Of a stretch of 64,000 nt of DNA, positions 10,921 through 20,340 are shown in pieces. A program made the translations under genes and the position numbers. How positions within the stretch are numbered: the stretch's first letter is position 1; each line of letters opens with the position of its first letter. The stretch is from Papaver somniferum (lineage: Eukaryota; Streptophyta; Magnoliopsida; Ranunculales; Papaveraceae), in the NCBI RefSeq assembly GCF_003573695.1, contig NC_039360.1, positions 119,498,336 to 119,562,335 of the forward strand, given 5' to 3'. The notes below the pieces were generated by a model. It ran no database searches. It was not told the DNA's origin and was given only the letters and a program-made list of their open reading frames with translations.

Positions 10921-12300
10921 TTAAGATCTCCTTGATTCGAGTATGTCCAGTTTAGCAACTCTTGACTTGGACACTTCAGCTTCATCCCATCGTATTCCAC
11001 TGGCCGCTGCAATCCTTGCTGAAGGAACTTTTATCTCAGCTGGGAGTATAACATCAGCCTCATAGACGAGCGAATACGGTGATGTTCCAATCGAGCTCCT
11101 TGGTGCAGTTCTGTAATCCCATAAAGCCATGGGTAATTTTTCATGCCACGATTGTGGATTGTCATGAATTGTTCGACTGATAATCCGGATCAAAGTTTTG
11201 TTGGTACTCTCTGCTTGACCATTTCCTTGGGGATAGTATGGTGTGAAGAAAATCTGTTTGATCCCGTACTCCTCAAGCAATTTTTCGACATCCTTGTTGG
11301 CGAAAGGAGTCACATTATATGTGATGATATGTTTGGGGACACCGAATCTACATATAATGTGTTCCTTGATGAAGTCTGCAATAGTTATCCCTGTAGTACC
11401 TCTGAGCGGGATTGCTTCGACCCACTTAGTGAAATACTCAGTATCTGTGATGATGTATTCATGCTGCTTGGAGGATACTGGATTGATCTTTCCGATGATA
11501 TCAATTCCCCAGATATAGAAAGGCCATGGATTATTCACAGAGCGTAATGGAAGACAAGGAATATGAATAAGGTTACCGTGGACCTGACATTGATGACACT
11601 TCTGAACGTATGCGGCTGCGTCGTCTTCCATAGTCGGCCAGTAATACTTCTCGTGAATTTGGAGAAACAATTTCTTTTTCCCCTGATGTTCTCCTTCATG
11701 AGTGTCTTTCAGGACTATCAGAATTTCTTCTCCGGCCAGGCATCTCAACAAGTCTCCTCCAAATCTTTTGCGATACAAGATCTCATAAAGAAAGACAAAT
11801 CTCTTAGCTTTCTGAGTAAGTTTGATTGCATATTTCTTTCCAGGTGGTGATTTGTTGTCTCGAAGGTATTCAATGTAAGGCTGTCTCCAGTCCCCGGTGT
11901 GATGAAGTGTCAGGGCCTCTAAATGATGAGGAGGTGTCTGAAAATTAGGACAAGATCCCTGCAAAGTTATTGACTGTGCTTCCATGGAGGGCCAGTAATA
12001 CCCGAGTCTTTGAAGTCTTCTATAAAGTGTTATCACCAGCGTTTGTACACATACTTCTTGATGCACACTTTCGAGCTTTTCCTTTGCTTGTTCATCACCA
12101 AGGCACCGTGATAGAGAGGCATCAGGGTTGCGATGGTACATGGCCCCGTGGAGCAAGAAGAATTTCTTTAGCTCTTTAAGGCTGACTGCTCCTTCTGTAA
12201 CGGAACTGCTCAATTCATGAATAATAGGCGCTCTCCAGTCGTTTGCTTGAGCATTTTCAGTTTGACTAAGCCATGTGGATGATACATCTCTTCTTTGCAC
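10921..12300 (-). pseudogene. TAT-A integrase, zinc-binding and catalytic core
   Basis: This 459-codon frame holds the pol integrase, which inserts retrotransposon cDNA into nuclear DNA. A degenerate zinc-binding segment (GYYWPSM near residue 100) comes first. A fuller one follows at about residues 195-245 (HEGEH...YYWPTM...CHQC). The core has the first Asp in WGIDIIG and the Glu in GNGQAESTNK. The second Asp, normally in a TDNGTPF motif, is Tyr (TYNVTPF), so the catalytic triad is broken. The frame stops near 10921, just before the C-terminal domain. Confidence 0.88.
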
Positions 12301-12312
12301 TATGATAGCTTT

Positions 12313-12714
12313 CTATGATCCTTCGAATTGCAGCTTGGAGGCGAGGGTTGCCAAGCAATCAGCATGTCTATTGTTGGTCCGGCCAGTATGAGTGATAGTC
12401 GCATCGGCGAAATGAGTTAAGAGTCGCTGCACCTCAGCCCTGAATGGAGCAAGCGTTATATCCTTGAGAGAGTATGTCCCATTCATTTGATTGACCAACA
12501 ATTTTGAATCTCCTCTGATCTTCAGGTGCATCGCTCCTACCTGTTTAGCTAAGGATAATCCTAGCAAGAAGGCTTCATATTCTGCTGAGTTATTTGTACA
12601 GTGGAAATCCAGCTTAAATGAATGTGAGAATACTTCACCAGATGGAGAGACCAAGACTATGCCCGCTCCTCCAATATCGTTGCTAGGAGTAGCAGATCCA
12701 TCAAAGTACAACAT
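12313..12714 (-). pseudogene. TAT-A second RNase H (archaeal type)
   Basis: The 133 residues begin MLYFDGSATPSNDIGGAGIV, the first catalytic Asp region of the archaeal-type RNase H found in Tat elements. NNSAEYEAFLLGL (Glu) and IRGDSKLLVNQM (Asp) follow, and NRHADCLATLAS comes near the end, so the catalytic acids are visible. This extra domain between the RT-linked RNase H and integrase is the lineage marker that led me to call the element Tat. Stops separate it from both neighbours. Confidence 0.9.
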
Positions 12715-12768
12715 CCACGTTTCTTCCTTGACGACTGAAGTTTCTGGGAATTCACCTGGTACATCGTC

Positions 12769-13200
12769 CTACAGTGTCGTGGAATCTTCCCCTGAAAAGG
12801 CAGCCAGTAGATCTGCTACCGCTTGACCTTTGATTGCTTTGGGAGAAACACATATTATGTCGAACTCTGACATCTGAAGCAGCCATTTTGCAGGTCTTCC
12901 TATCAAAGCAGTTTTCGAGAGTAAAAACTTGATGTGATCAGCTATGGAGACAAGCACGACCCTGTTAGATAGAAAATAATGTCTGAATCTCTGTATTGCA
13001 TGAGCTAATGCCAGGCACGTTCTTTCAGCTTTCGGGTATCTGAGTTGAGCATATTTCATGGTTCGGCTGTAATAGTAGATTGGATGTTCAACGCCTTCTT
13101 CATCTTCTTAAGATAGTAGTGCCCCAATAGCAACATCACTGGAAGCCGTGTACAATATCAATGGTCGTCCTTATACTGGCACTGCGGGTGATAAAAGTAT
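12769..13200 (-). pseudogene. TAT-A RT-linked RNase H
   Basis: The open part (12769-13059) reads MKYAQLRYPKAERTCLALAH, then RFRHYFLSN, AKWLLQMSEFDI and AIKGQAVADLLA. These are standard blocks of the RNase H that degrades the RNA strand during reverse transcription. The first catalytic region lies upstream (13060-13200) and is broken by at least two stops. It is collinear with RT upstream and the archaeal-type RNase H downstream. Confidence 0.82.
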
Positions 13201-14391
13201 TTATTGTATCTTCTGGAATGCCTCCTGCTGAACAGCCGTCCAGGCGAAATTTGCTCCCTTCTTTAGCAGAGGAGTGAACGAAGCAATAACCTGAGCCAAT
13301 CCTGGTATGGAGCGTCTGATGTAATTTACCTTGCCCATGAAACTCCGTAGTTCCTTCACAGTGCGTGGAGGAGGCATGGTAGTAATGGATTTTGCTTTGT
13401 CAGGATCGACTCTGATCCCTTCAGCAGTGACCAGGAATCCTAGAAACTTCCCAGAAGAAACTCCAAAAGCGCATTTCAGGGGATTCATCTTCAATTTGTA
13501 TTCCCTGCAACTTTCGAAAACTTGCCTCAGAACTTCTAGATGCGATGCTCGAGATTTCGATTTCACCACAACGTCGTCGACATAGTCTTCTACTTGCTTA
13601 TGCATCATATCATGAAATATTGTTTCCATGGCTCGGTTGTAGGCAGCACCTGCATTCTTCAGTCCAAAGGGAATCACAGTGTAGTGAAAGTTCCCAATGG
13701 AAGTGCGGAACGCGATTCTGGCAGCATCATGTTCAAACATCTTGATTTGATTGTATCCACTGTAAACATCCATGAATGAGAACATATGGTGGCCGCTGGT
13801 TGCATCAACGAGCATATCAATGTTGGGTAAAGGAAAATCATCCTCTGGGAAACACTTATTCAGGTTCCGGAAATCTACACAGCATATGATTTGACCATTT
13901 TTCTTCTTAATTGAGACAACGTTGGCCAGCCATGTTGGATGTTGGATAGACTTGATAAATCCTGCTACTAGAAATTTCTGAATTTCGACTTTGATTTGTT
14001 CCTCAACTTCATGTCTGAACTGTCTAGGTGGTTATTTGACAGCTTTGGAGCCAGGAGTGATATGCAGATGGTGAGTGACCAGCTTGTTATTCAGGTTCCG
14101 GAAATCTACACAGCATCTGACTTGACCATTTTTCTTCTTAACTGAGACAATGTTGACCAGCCATGTTAGATGTTGGATAGGCTTGATAAATCCTGCTACT
14201 AGCAATTTCTGAATTTCGACTTTGATTTGTTCCTCGACTTCATGTCTGAACTGTCTAGGTGGTTGTTTGACAGCTTTGGAGCCAGGAGTGATATGCAGAC
14301 GGTGAGTGACCAGCTTTTCATCGAGACCAGGCATTTCTTCGTACATCCAAGCAAAGATATCCCGATACTCTTTCAACAAATTACTAGGCAT
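13201..14391 (-). pseudogene. TAT-A reverse transcriptase with a 77-codon tandem duplication
   Basis: The product copies element RNA into DNA. The fingers/palm start is present twice: HITPGSKAVKQPPRQFRHEV to CVDFRNLN occurs at about 14090-14320 and again, after an in-frame TAA near 14032, at about 13860-14090. The repeat length is 231 bp, exactly 77 codons. The later copy continues into FSFMDVYSGYNQIKM (first Asp), the catalytic box YVDDVVVKSKS and FLGFLVTAEGIRVDP. The frame ends at 13201. Both duplicated copies keep most conserved residues, so the duplication is recent relative to the family. Confidence 0.9.
13858..14320 (-). repeat. 231-bp in-frame tandem duplication inside RT
   Basis: CAGGTTCCGGAAATCTACAC starts at 13861 and again at 14092. 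The sequences stay alignable over the whole 231 bp with scattered point differences, including a CAA to TAA change that creates the stop in one copy. Confidence 0.9.
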
Positions 14392-14399
14392 GTTAGTTC

Positions 14400-14996
14400 C
14401 TCCAGTGATAGTGCAGAACTGATTAAGATTGGTCTTATATCTTCTTTTGTGCCAATGTTAATTGTTCCAAGATCATCAGTAGTAGAATTCGTGCCATCTT
14501 GCAACTGTTGCGGAGCATCTTGAACCTCATTATCAGGCGATTGCTCGATTTGGCATGATTCATTAGGGCGGGGAGACTCTTGATCAATCTCCCCTATTAA
14601 TTGCTAATCTTTGCGCCGCCGATAAATGACCCTCCCTTCTTCATCATGGATGGTCAAAAAATTGGATCCTGGAGTCGTGACCTGATCCTTGCGTCGTTTG
14701 ACCGGTGTAGCAGGTGATTTGACTGGTTCTGTCTCTAGAGATAGTGATGACGCATCAGCAGCTTCAATAGTTTCCCAACTTGGAAGTGGAGTACTGTAGA
14801 TCTTCTTAGGAGGTTCAGGAATGTTCCTCTGGGATTCAATGAATTCAGCATCGTAGGCCAGAGCGTAAGGAGATGATGAAGCGGCTATGCGAACGATATT
14901 ATTGTTGAGTAAAGCCTTCATACATTGATGGGACCACCTTATTGTCATGGAGCCACGGTCGCCCGAGTACCATGTGATAGTCAGGTTCTTGTTCAA
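14400..14996 (-). pseudogene. TAT-A protease-RT linker
   Basis: The frame 14604-14996 overlaps the end of the gag-protease frame by about 100 bp in another register, so a frameshift lies near 14930. It carries IAASSSPYALAYDAEFIESQ and a charged Pro/Ser-rich linker, ending RVIYRRRKD and a stop at 14604. Continuing linker codons to about 14400 lead into the RT frame (MPSNLLKEYRDIFAWMYEEM). Such linkers are poorly conserved in Tat elements, and I assign no function to it. Confidence 0.65.
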
Positions 14997-15777
14997 TCAC
15001 ATGAAACTTCACTTTCGATTGAATCGTCCCTACCCTCAAATCTATATACGCATATCCGTATGTATGGATTTGGCTTCCTTCAAATCCTGTCATTAGAATG
15101 GGATGACGAATGATTTTACCTTGTGGTAATATGGCCATCCTGAGAGTCTTCATAGTGACGATGTTTGTGGAGGCGCCTGTGTCAACGAGAGCCCTCCTAA
15201 ATTCGGTGCCTTTGATGAAACCAGTTACGTACAACGCCCGATTATGTCCTTCATCTGCCATGCGATCTTCTTCTCCAACATTGATGTTGTCGACCGAATG
15301 TTCAGACACCAGGGAGACTTCTTCAACTGCTGGGGTTGGTGGACTTATTTGCACGTCAGATGATATCTGGCTGAGTGCGGCAAACGTGTCTGTACGCTGC
15401 TCCCTGGAAAAGTGTAAAAGTTCACACAAATTTTCGATCAATTGTGCAACTTCCTGATCCACCGGATTCTCATAAGTAGTGAAGCTATTGCTTTGAGGGT
15501 CGGGTGACAAATCAGTCCCCAGTGTTGGGATTTCTGAAGCGGAGGTGCCTCCTAACTCAGATGTCATTTTGATGAGGAAATCGAGTATACGGTTCATCGT
15601 ATTCTTCATCAGATCCATGTTCCTGGCATGAACCTCCTGGATTTGAGCCAACTCTGTCAGAGTCGGGGTTCTTCCGCCTTCTTTGCCGTTAGATGTAACA
15701 TTAGAAGGAGGAACATTACCATTTGAAAGGTTCTGGATCGGGTTTGGATCAGTTGAATTAGTCCTAAGACCAACCAT
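14899..15777 (-). pseudogene. TAT-A gag N-terminus fused to aspartic protease (gag core deleted)
   Basis: The ATG at 15777 starts MVGLRTNSTDPNP and lies about 57 bp inside the 5' LTR, the normal gag start; TAT-B gag starts MVDLRS at the equivalent place. About 100 residues of gag N-terminus are followed directly by a retropepsin: ALVDTGASTNIV (active-site DTGA) near residue 200 and MVLGRPWLHD near 270. The capsid core and the CxxH-type zinc finger present in TAT-B are missing, so this copy could not build particles. Confidence 0.85.
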
Positions 15778-15834
15778 CTTGTGAAATCGTGAGATTGCAA
15801 CCGAGAGATTAATCTCCCACTGTGGTCGGCAATC
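15778..15834 (-). other. TAT-A leader with primer-binding region
   Basis: On the minus strand the 5' LTR ends CCCCATCTTCA and is followed by GATTGCCGACCACAGTGGGA, where the tRNA primer should bind. TAT-B has a related word at 43102. I could not match it confidently to one tRNA. Confidence 0.5.
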
Positions 15835-18800
15835 TGAAGATGGGGCAAAACGATTTGCTGGTTTTTACGGAATTGAAGAGTCAACCGTGTGGGGACTCCT
15901 TGAACCGAGCGAAATGTTGAACCTCACACAGATGCACTGCAAGAAGGGAGTGCTTTAAGTTCGAGAGATCCATCTGTAGGACTCCGTCCTAAACCAAGAA
16001 CAATGGTCATTCTAGAGTCAATTCGGTCACAAGAGAGGATGGGTTGATCTATAGGAGGAAAGCTGAGAAATGTGTGAGATCAATGGTGATCTGAGATTGT
16101 AGGTGTGTTGTGAATTCAGCGTAAGAACGCTCTGAATGATTGAATTTTACTCAATTGAGAGTGATTACTCAGAAGATGAGTTTGTGTAGATGAAGATTGT
16201 TTGTATGAACTTGCCGAGAAATTGCTTGTTTAGACGAATGTTCGAGTATTCGAATCTTGTCCTTTCAATCAGGATTCAGAGACATTTTATAATGCCGGAG
16301 TTGAAAACACCATGATCCCATGAAGTGTGACAGTTGCTGGAATCAGAGAGTGGGGAAGTGGGAAATCGTGTTAAAACCAGTTGCTCATCGTGCGGAGACT
16401 TGGTTAATTTTCCACCCACTACTTTGCTGACTCTTCCAACTGATTGCACGACTTTCTCACATTCTCGTCGTGGGTGAACACACGTGCCGTAGACCGCCAG
16501 ACCAAAACCCTAGTTAATATCCCCCCATGTGACACGATTTATATCTCGTGGTTGTGGAGTCAGTTGCTGACTTTATGGGAGGATGAGTCCATGTATTACT
16601 GAGTTGAACATGATTTGCAAATGTTCTGAGACTCGTGAATTAAATATGTCTGCTGAGACGAGGTATTATTATGTTGATTACCTAAGACGAGCAAGTTGTG
16701 TTGCTGAGTTATTGGATATTGATAGTTGAACCAATATTCTTGAATCTGAGCAAATATTGTTGGTTCGAGCAAATATTGCCGGTTTGAGCAAATGCCACTC
16801 ATTTGATGAATTGTTGGTAGAAGGACCAAATAAAATATTAATTTAAGATACCGACTGCTGGGTCGAGTAAAATAAAAATGTTGATCATGGAATTAACATA
16901 AAATTATCAGAGTATTTGAATCTGCTCAGAATCATGTTTCTGCGGAGCTATGAATTCAAAACCCTAATTTTACTGAAATGATGATTTATTGCAAATAAAC
17001 CGCAGAGTGATGCATGGACCGGCTACATGGGATGATGAGTTCACCATGTAACGCCCAGATGCTCGAATGAGAAAAATACCAAAGTCTCTTGAGGACCAGT
17101 TGGTGAAAGAATGATTAAATGCTGGTTTAATCATTTATTAAAATAATGCTCGTGTGAGCGACAAATAATAATAAAACCTAACCGTGAAAAGATGAGGGAC
17201 CGGCCAAGAGGTCACGGGACCGTCTCTTGGTGGTCGTGGGACCAATAGATGGTCGTTTTAGCAAACTCTCGATTGTTCGGAAAGAGTTTGAACCTAATAT
17301 GAGCAGTTGAGAAAATTAAGTTAAAAATAGTTAAAACATGTCGGACCGGCCACTTACAAGCTTCAGGGCCACCCTTGGTCTGTCAAGGGGATGCACCCGT
17401 GTCACTATGTTGTTCATGTCTCAGTCCTGAGCAACATTTTGAGAAAATATGCAGAATCCGGGATTCTGCTGAAACTAGGAAAAATACATGAGATGATGAA
17501 AAGTAATAAATAAAACAGAGAATTGCAAGTTGTGGGACCGGCCAGGGCTAGGACACGGTCGGCCGGCTAGCAAGAGGTCCCATAATATTTTCCCAGTTTT
17601 ATGTAATTTTATGTATTTTCTCTGAATTGAGGGAAATCCCATGAAACTGGAGAGTTTTATGAAATTAGGGAACTTCCATGAGATGAGAGAAATAAAATAA
17701 TAATAAAATAGGGAATGATGGAGTGTGGGACCGGCAATGGCCAAGGCATGGCCGGCCGGCGAAGGGGCACGTCCCAGCACTCTTCCCAATTTTATGTAAT
17801 TTTTTCATGATTTTAGGGAATCTTCGTAAAATCAAAGAGATTTGTTGAAACCAAGGTATTTTGTTGAAATCAGAGAGTTTTCATGGAATGAGGAAAACAA
17901 AGCAAATAACAATAATAAAATAAGAAGCGTGTGGGACCGGCTAGGGCATGGCCGGCCGGCTATAGCCCGGTCCCACGGATTTTCTTAATTTTATAATATT
18001 TTCATGGGTTTAGGGAAAATTCATAAGATCGGGGAATTTTCATGGTTTTAGGGAAAATTCATGAAATCAAGGAATTTTCATGGATTGAGAGAAATAATAA
18101 AATAATGGGGACGTGAGGTGTGGGACCGGCCACGACTGGAGCATGGTCGGCCGGCTAGTGCTCGGTCCCGCGACACCTTTCCCCAATTTTATTATTTTCC
18201 TTGACAAAATATCATGATATTAGAGAATTTCCTTGAAACGAAGGAGATTTGCTCGAACGAGAGAATTTTCATGAGATTAGGGAAAAATAATAAAATATGA
18301 TAAAATATAAAATTAGGCACGGGATTGGTCACGACATGACTGGCCGGCTGGTGAGCCCAGTCCCCTGGCGCCTTTGCTAATATTTTATTATTATTATTTT
18401 TCCTTCCTATTTTGCATAGGTTCATCATTCATTCGTATTTTTGAAATGCTCGTTTGCGCATTCAAATACTGGTCTGGGCATTATTGTTAAGTACACTTGC
18501 ACCATTTTAGTTAGGGCTTATTCGATGCTCAGATGCTTGTTTTTTTGAATATTTATCACTAACCCGTGGAATTCTGCTGGGAAGAACCAAGAATTGAAGT
18601 GACGAAAATTAACGAAGAATGGTAGAATATTGCTGGATATTCAGGCGATTAGAGATAATTAACTGATGGCTCTATACTAGCAGGGATTCCTATCTAGGAG
18701 CATTAATTATCTGAGAGTTGAGAAATATAAACTTGCTGGAGTATCATATTTCTCCTATATAGTCAGGGAAAACCTGGTTGCATCCTGAAGATGTTATCGC

Positions 18801-19266
18801 TCTATACTAGCAGGCATGCTGTCTAGGAGCCGCCCAATCTTTCGATTCTATATAGAAATAATTACTGAAATTGCTCAGTATTCATGAGATGTGCCGTGGT
18901 CTCAGCTGGGAGACTACACATCTATAGATACTCTGAGAGACAGCCTTTTCAATCAGAGGTTTTATGGCATGAGCTTTCATGCTTTATTGAGAGACATGAG
19001 TCTCAATACTCATCCAATTGCCGGATCCGGAGCATAAATAATTACTGAAATTGCTCAGTATTCATGAGATGTGCCGTGGTCTCAGCTGGGAGACTACACA
19101 TCTACAGATACTCTGAGAGACAACCTTCTCAGTCAGAGGTTTTATGGAATGAGCTTTCATGCTTTATTGAGAGAAATGAGTCTCAATACTCATCCAATTG
19201 TCGGATCCGGAGCATAAATAGTTAGGGTTTTACAATTTTACCCTTGTCAAAAATCCACCATCTACA
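15835..19266 (-). repeat. TAT-A right LTR (5' LTR in element sense)
   Basis: It matches 3749-7219 along its length with scattered substitutions and short indels, for example TGAAGATGG against TGTAGATGG at the edge. It carries the same hairpin array (about 17200-18370) and the same 180-bp tandem pair (about 18856-19210). It ends CCATCTACA next to AATGG. Confidence 0.93.
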
Positions 19267-20034
19267 AATGGTAAAGAAAAGAGATGCATCTGTTTATCGG
19301 AATCGACATGGAATTACATCTCAAAATGTATTAGCAGTTTGCAACTTCGACTTGGAGTTCATATACGTGCTCAGTGGATGGGAAGGGTATGCTCATGATT
19401 CGAAAATACTTAACGATGCAATGACAAAAAGAAATGGACTGAAAATACCGCAAGGTAATTTTACTTTTATTTAATGTGAAGTTTTGATTTTTTGGTTAAG
19501 TTATATTCGAGTTCTACTTGATGAAGTTTTCTTTTTTGTGTTTTATTCAGGTAAATATTACTTGGGGGATGGTGGGTTTGCAAACCGGCGATATTGTTTA
19601 ACACCATTTCGTGGCCAATGTTATCATTTGAAAGAATTTTCTGGTAGGGTAATCATGTGAAAAAGGCTGAAGAATTATTTAACATGCGTCATGCTTCTTT
19701 GAGGAATGTAGTTGAAAGATTGTTTGGTGTTTTGAAGTCTCGTTTCTTGATCTTTAAGTCTCAGCCTCCATTTCCGTATCAAGTGCAAGCGGAGATAGTG
19801 ACAGCTTCTGCAGGCTTACACAACTTCTTGCGAAAAGAATGTCGTTCAGATGAATTTCCAGTCGAGGAAGAGGAAGATAAACATCCATCAATACTTGAAA
19901 ATGACGACAAAATTTTGACACAAACTCAAGAACAACAACGTCAAGAAGCTAATGCATGGAGAAAGAGTATAGCGGATGATATGTGGAAAAATGTTCGTGA
20001 ACAAAGGGAGTTAGAATTGTATGAAGACCATTAA
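19267..20034 (+). pseudogene. Harbinger transposase, downstream exons (second Asp and Glu)
   Basis: The frame continues from 3748 as MVKKRDASVYRNRHGITSQN and VLAVCNFDLEFIYVLSGWEG. The second catalytic Asp is in YAHDSKIL. An intron of about 95 bp, starting CAAG|GTAATTTT near 19455 and ending TTATTCAG near 19550, separates this from KYYLGDGGFANRRYCLTPF. One frameshift lies near 19645. The catalytic Glu is in RHASLRNVVERLFGVLK. The C-terminus is acidic, then ends KNVREQRELELYEDH at 20034. All three catalytic acids survive, so one frameshift plus the TAT-A insertion are the main visible lesions. Confidence 0.9.
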
Positions 20035-20292
20035 AATGAAGGAAAAAAAGGGAGTTAGAATTGATACAGAGATAGGATCATTTTTTTTCTTTTGATTAAG
20101 GATCATTTTTATTTGCAAATTTGGAATTATTATTTCTTAAAAGAGAATGAGTTAGGAGTGAACTCTCCCAAACTCCCTCTAATAAACTCTCTCAAACTCC
20201 CTACACTCCCCCAAACTCCCTGAACTCAAAAATACCAAACTCTCTCAAACTCCCTACACTCCCCCAAACTCTCTCAAAATCCCCAAGATTCA

Positions 20293-20337
20293 AAATACAC
20301 TCAACTCCCTCCAACTCACTCGAGGACTAACCCCCTG
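20293..20337 (-). repeat. Harbinger right terminal inverted repeat
   Basis: Read on the minus strand it starts CAGGGGGTTAGTCCTCGAG and pairs with 802-845. The subterminal stretch just inside (about 20160-20290) is packed with AACTCTCTC and AACTCCCT words. The TAA duplication follows at 20338-20340. Confidence 0.9.
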
Positions 20338-20340
20338 TAA

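Larger units (their letters stand above)
3749..19266 (-). mobile_element. TAT-A: Tat-lineage Ty3/gypsy retrotransposon, degenerate
   Basis: Direct LTRs of about 3.4 kb begin TGTAGATGG/TGAAGATGG and end CCATCTACA. They are flanked by the 5-bp duplication AATGG at 3744-3748 and 19267-19271. Gag-protease, RT, RNase H, a second archaeal-type RNase H and integrase are read on the minus strand, so the right LTR is the 5' LTR. An antisense gene lies between integrase and the 3' LTR. The second RNase H plus very long LTRs fit the Tat (Ogre/Retand-like) branch of non-chromodomain gypsy elements. The gag core is deleted, and stops, frameshifts, an RT duplication and a lost integrase Asp make the copy inactive. 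The LTRs differ by only a few percent by eye. Confidence 0.93.
802..20337 (+). mobile_element. PIF/Harbinger DNA transposon, interrupted by a Tat retrotransposon
   Basis: Both ends carry a matching terminal inverted repeat of about 45 bp. The left end begins CAGGGTGTTAGTCCTCGAG, and the right end read on the minus strand begins CAGGGGGTTAGTCCTCGAG. The target duplication is TAA at 799-801 and 20338-20340, the three-base TWA type used by this superfamily. The element encodes a DDE transposase split at 3748/19267 by TAT-A. Without that insertion it is about 4.0 kb, and it also contains a MITE at 1591-2376. I did not find the second, Myb/SANT-like protein that autonomous Harbinger elements usually encode, so the copy is probably non-autonomous. 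Confidence 0.92.

Noticed and set aside
11143..11547. Plus-strand frames opposite the TAT-A integrase
   Set aside because: They mirror the integrase codons, have no conserved motif and are broken by the same lesions.
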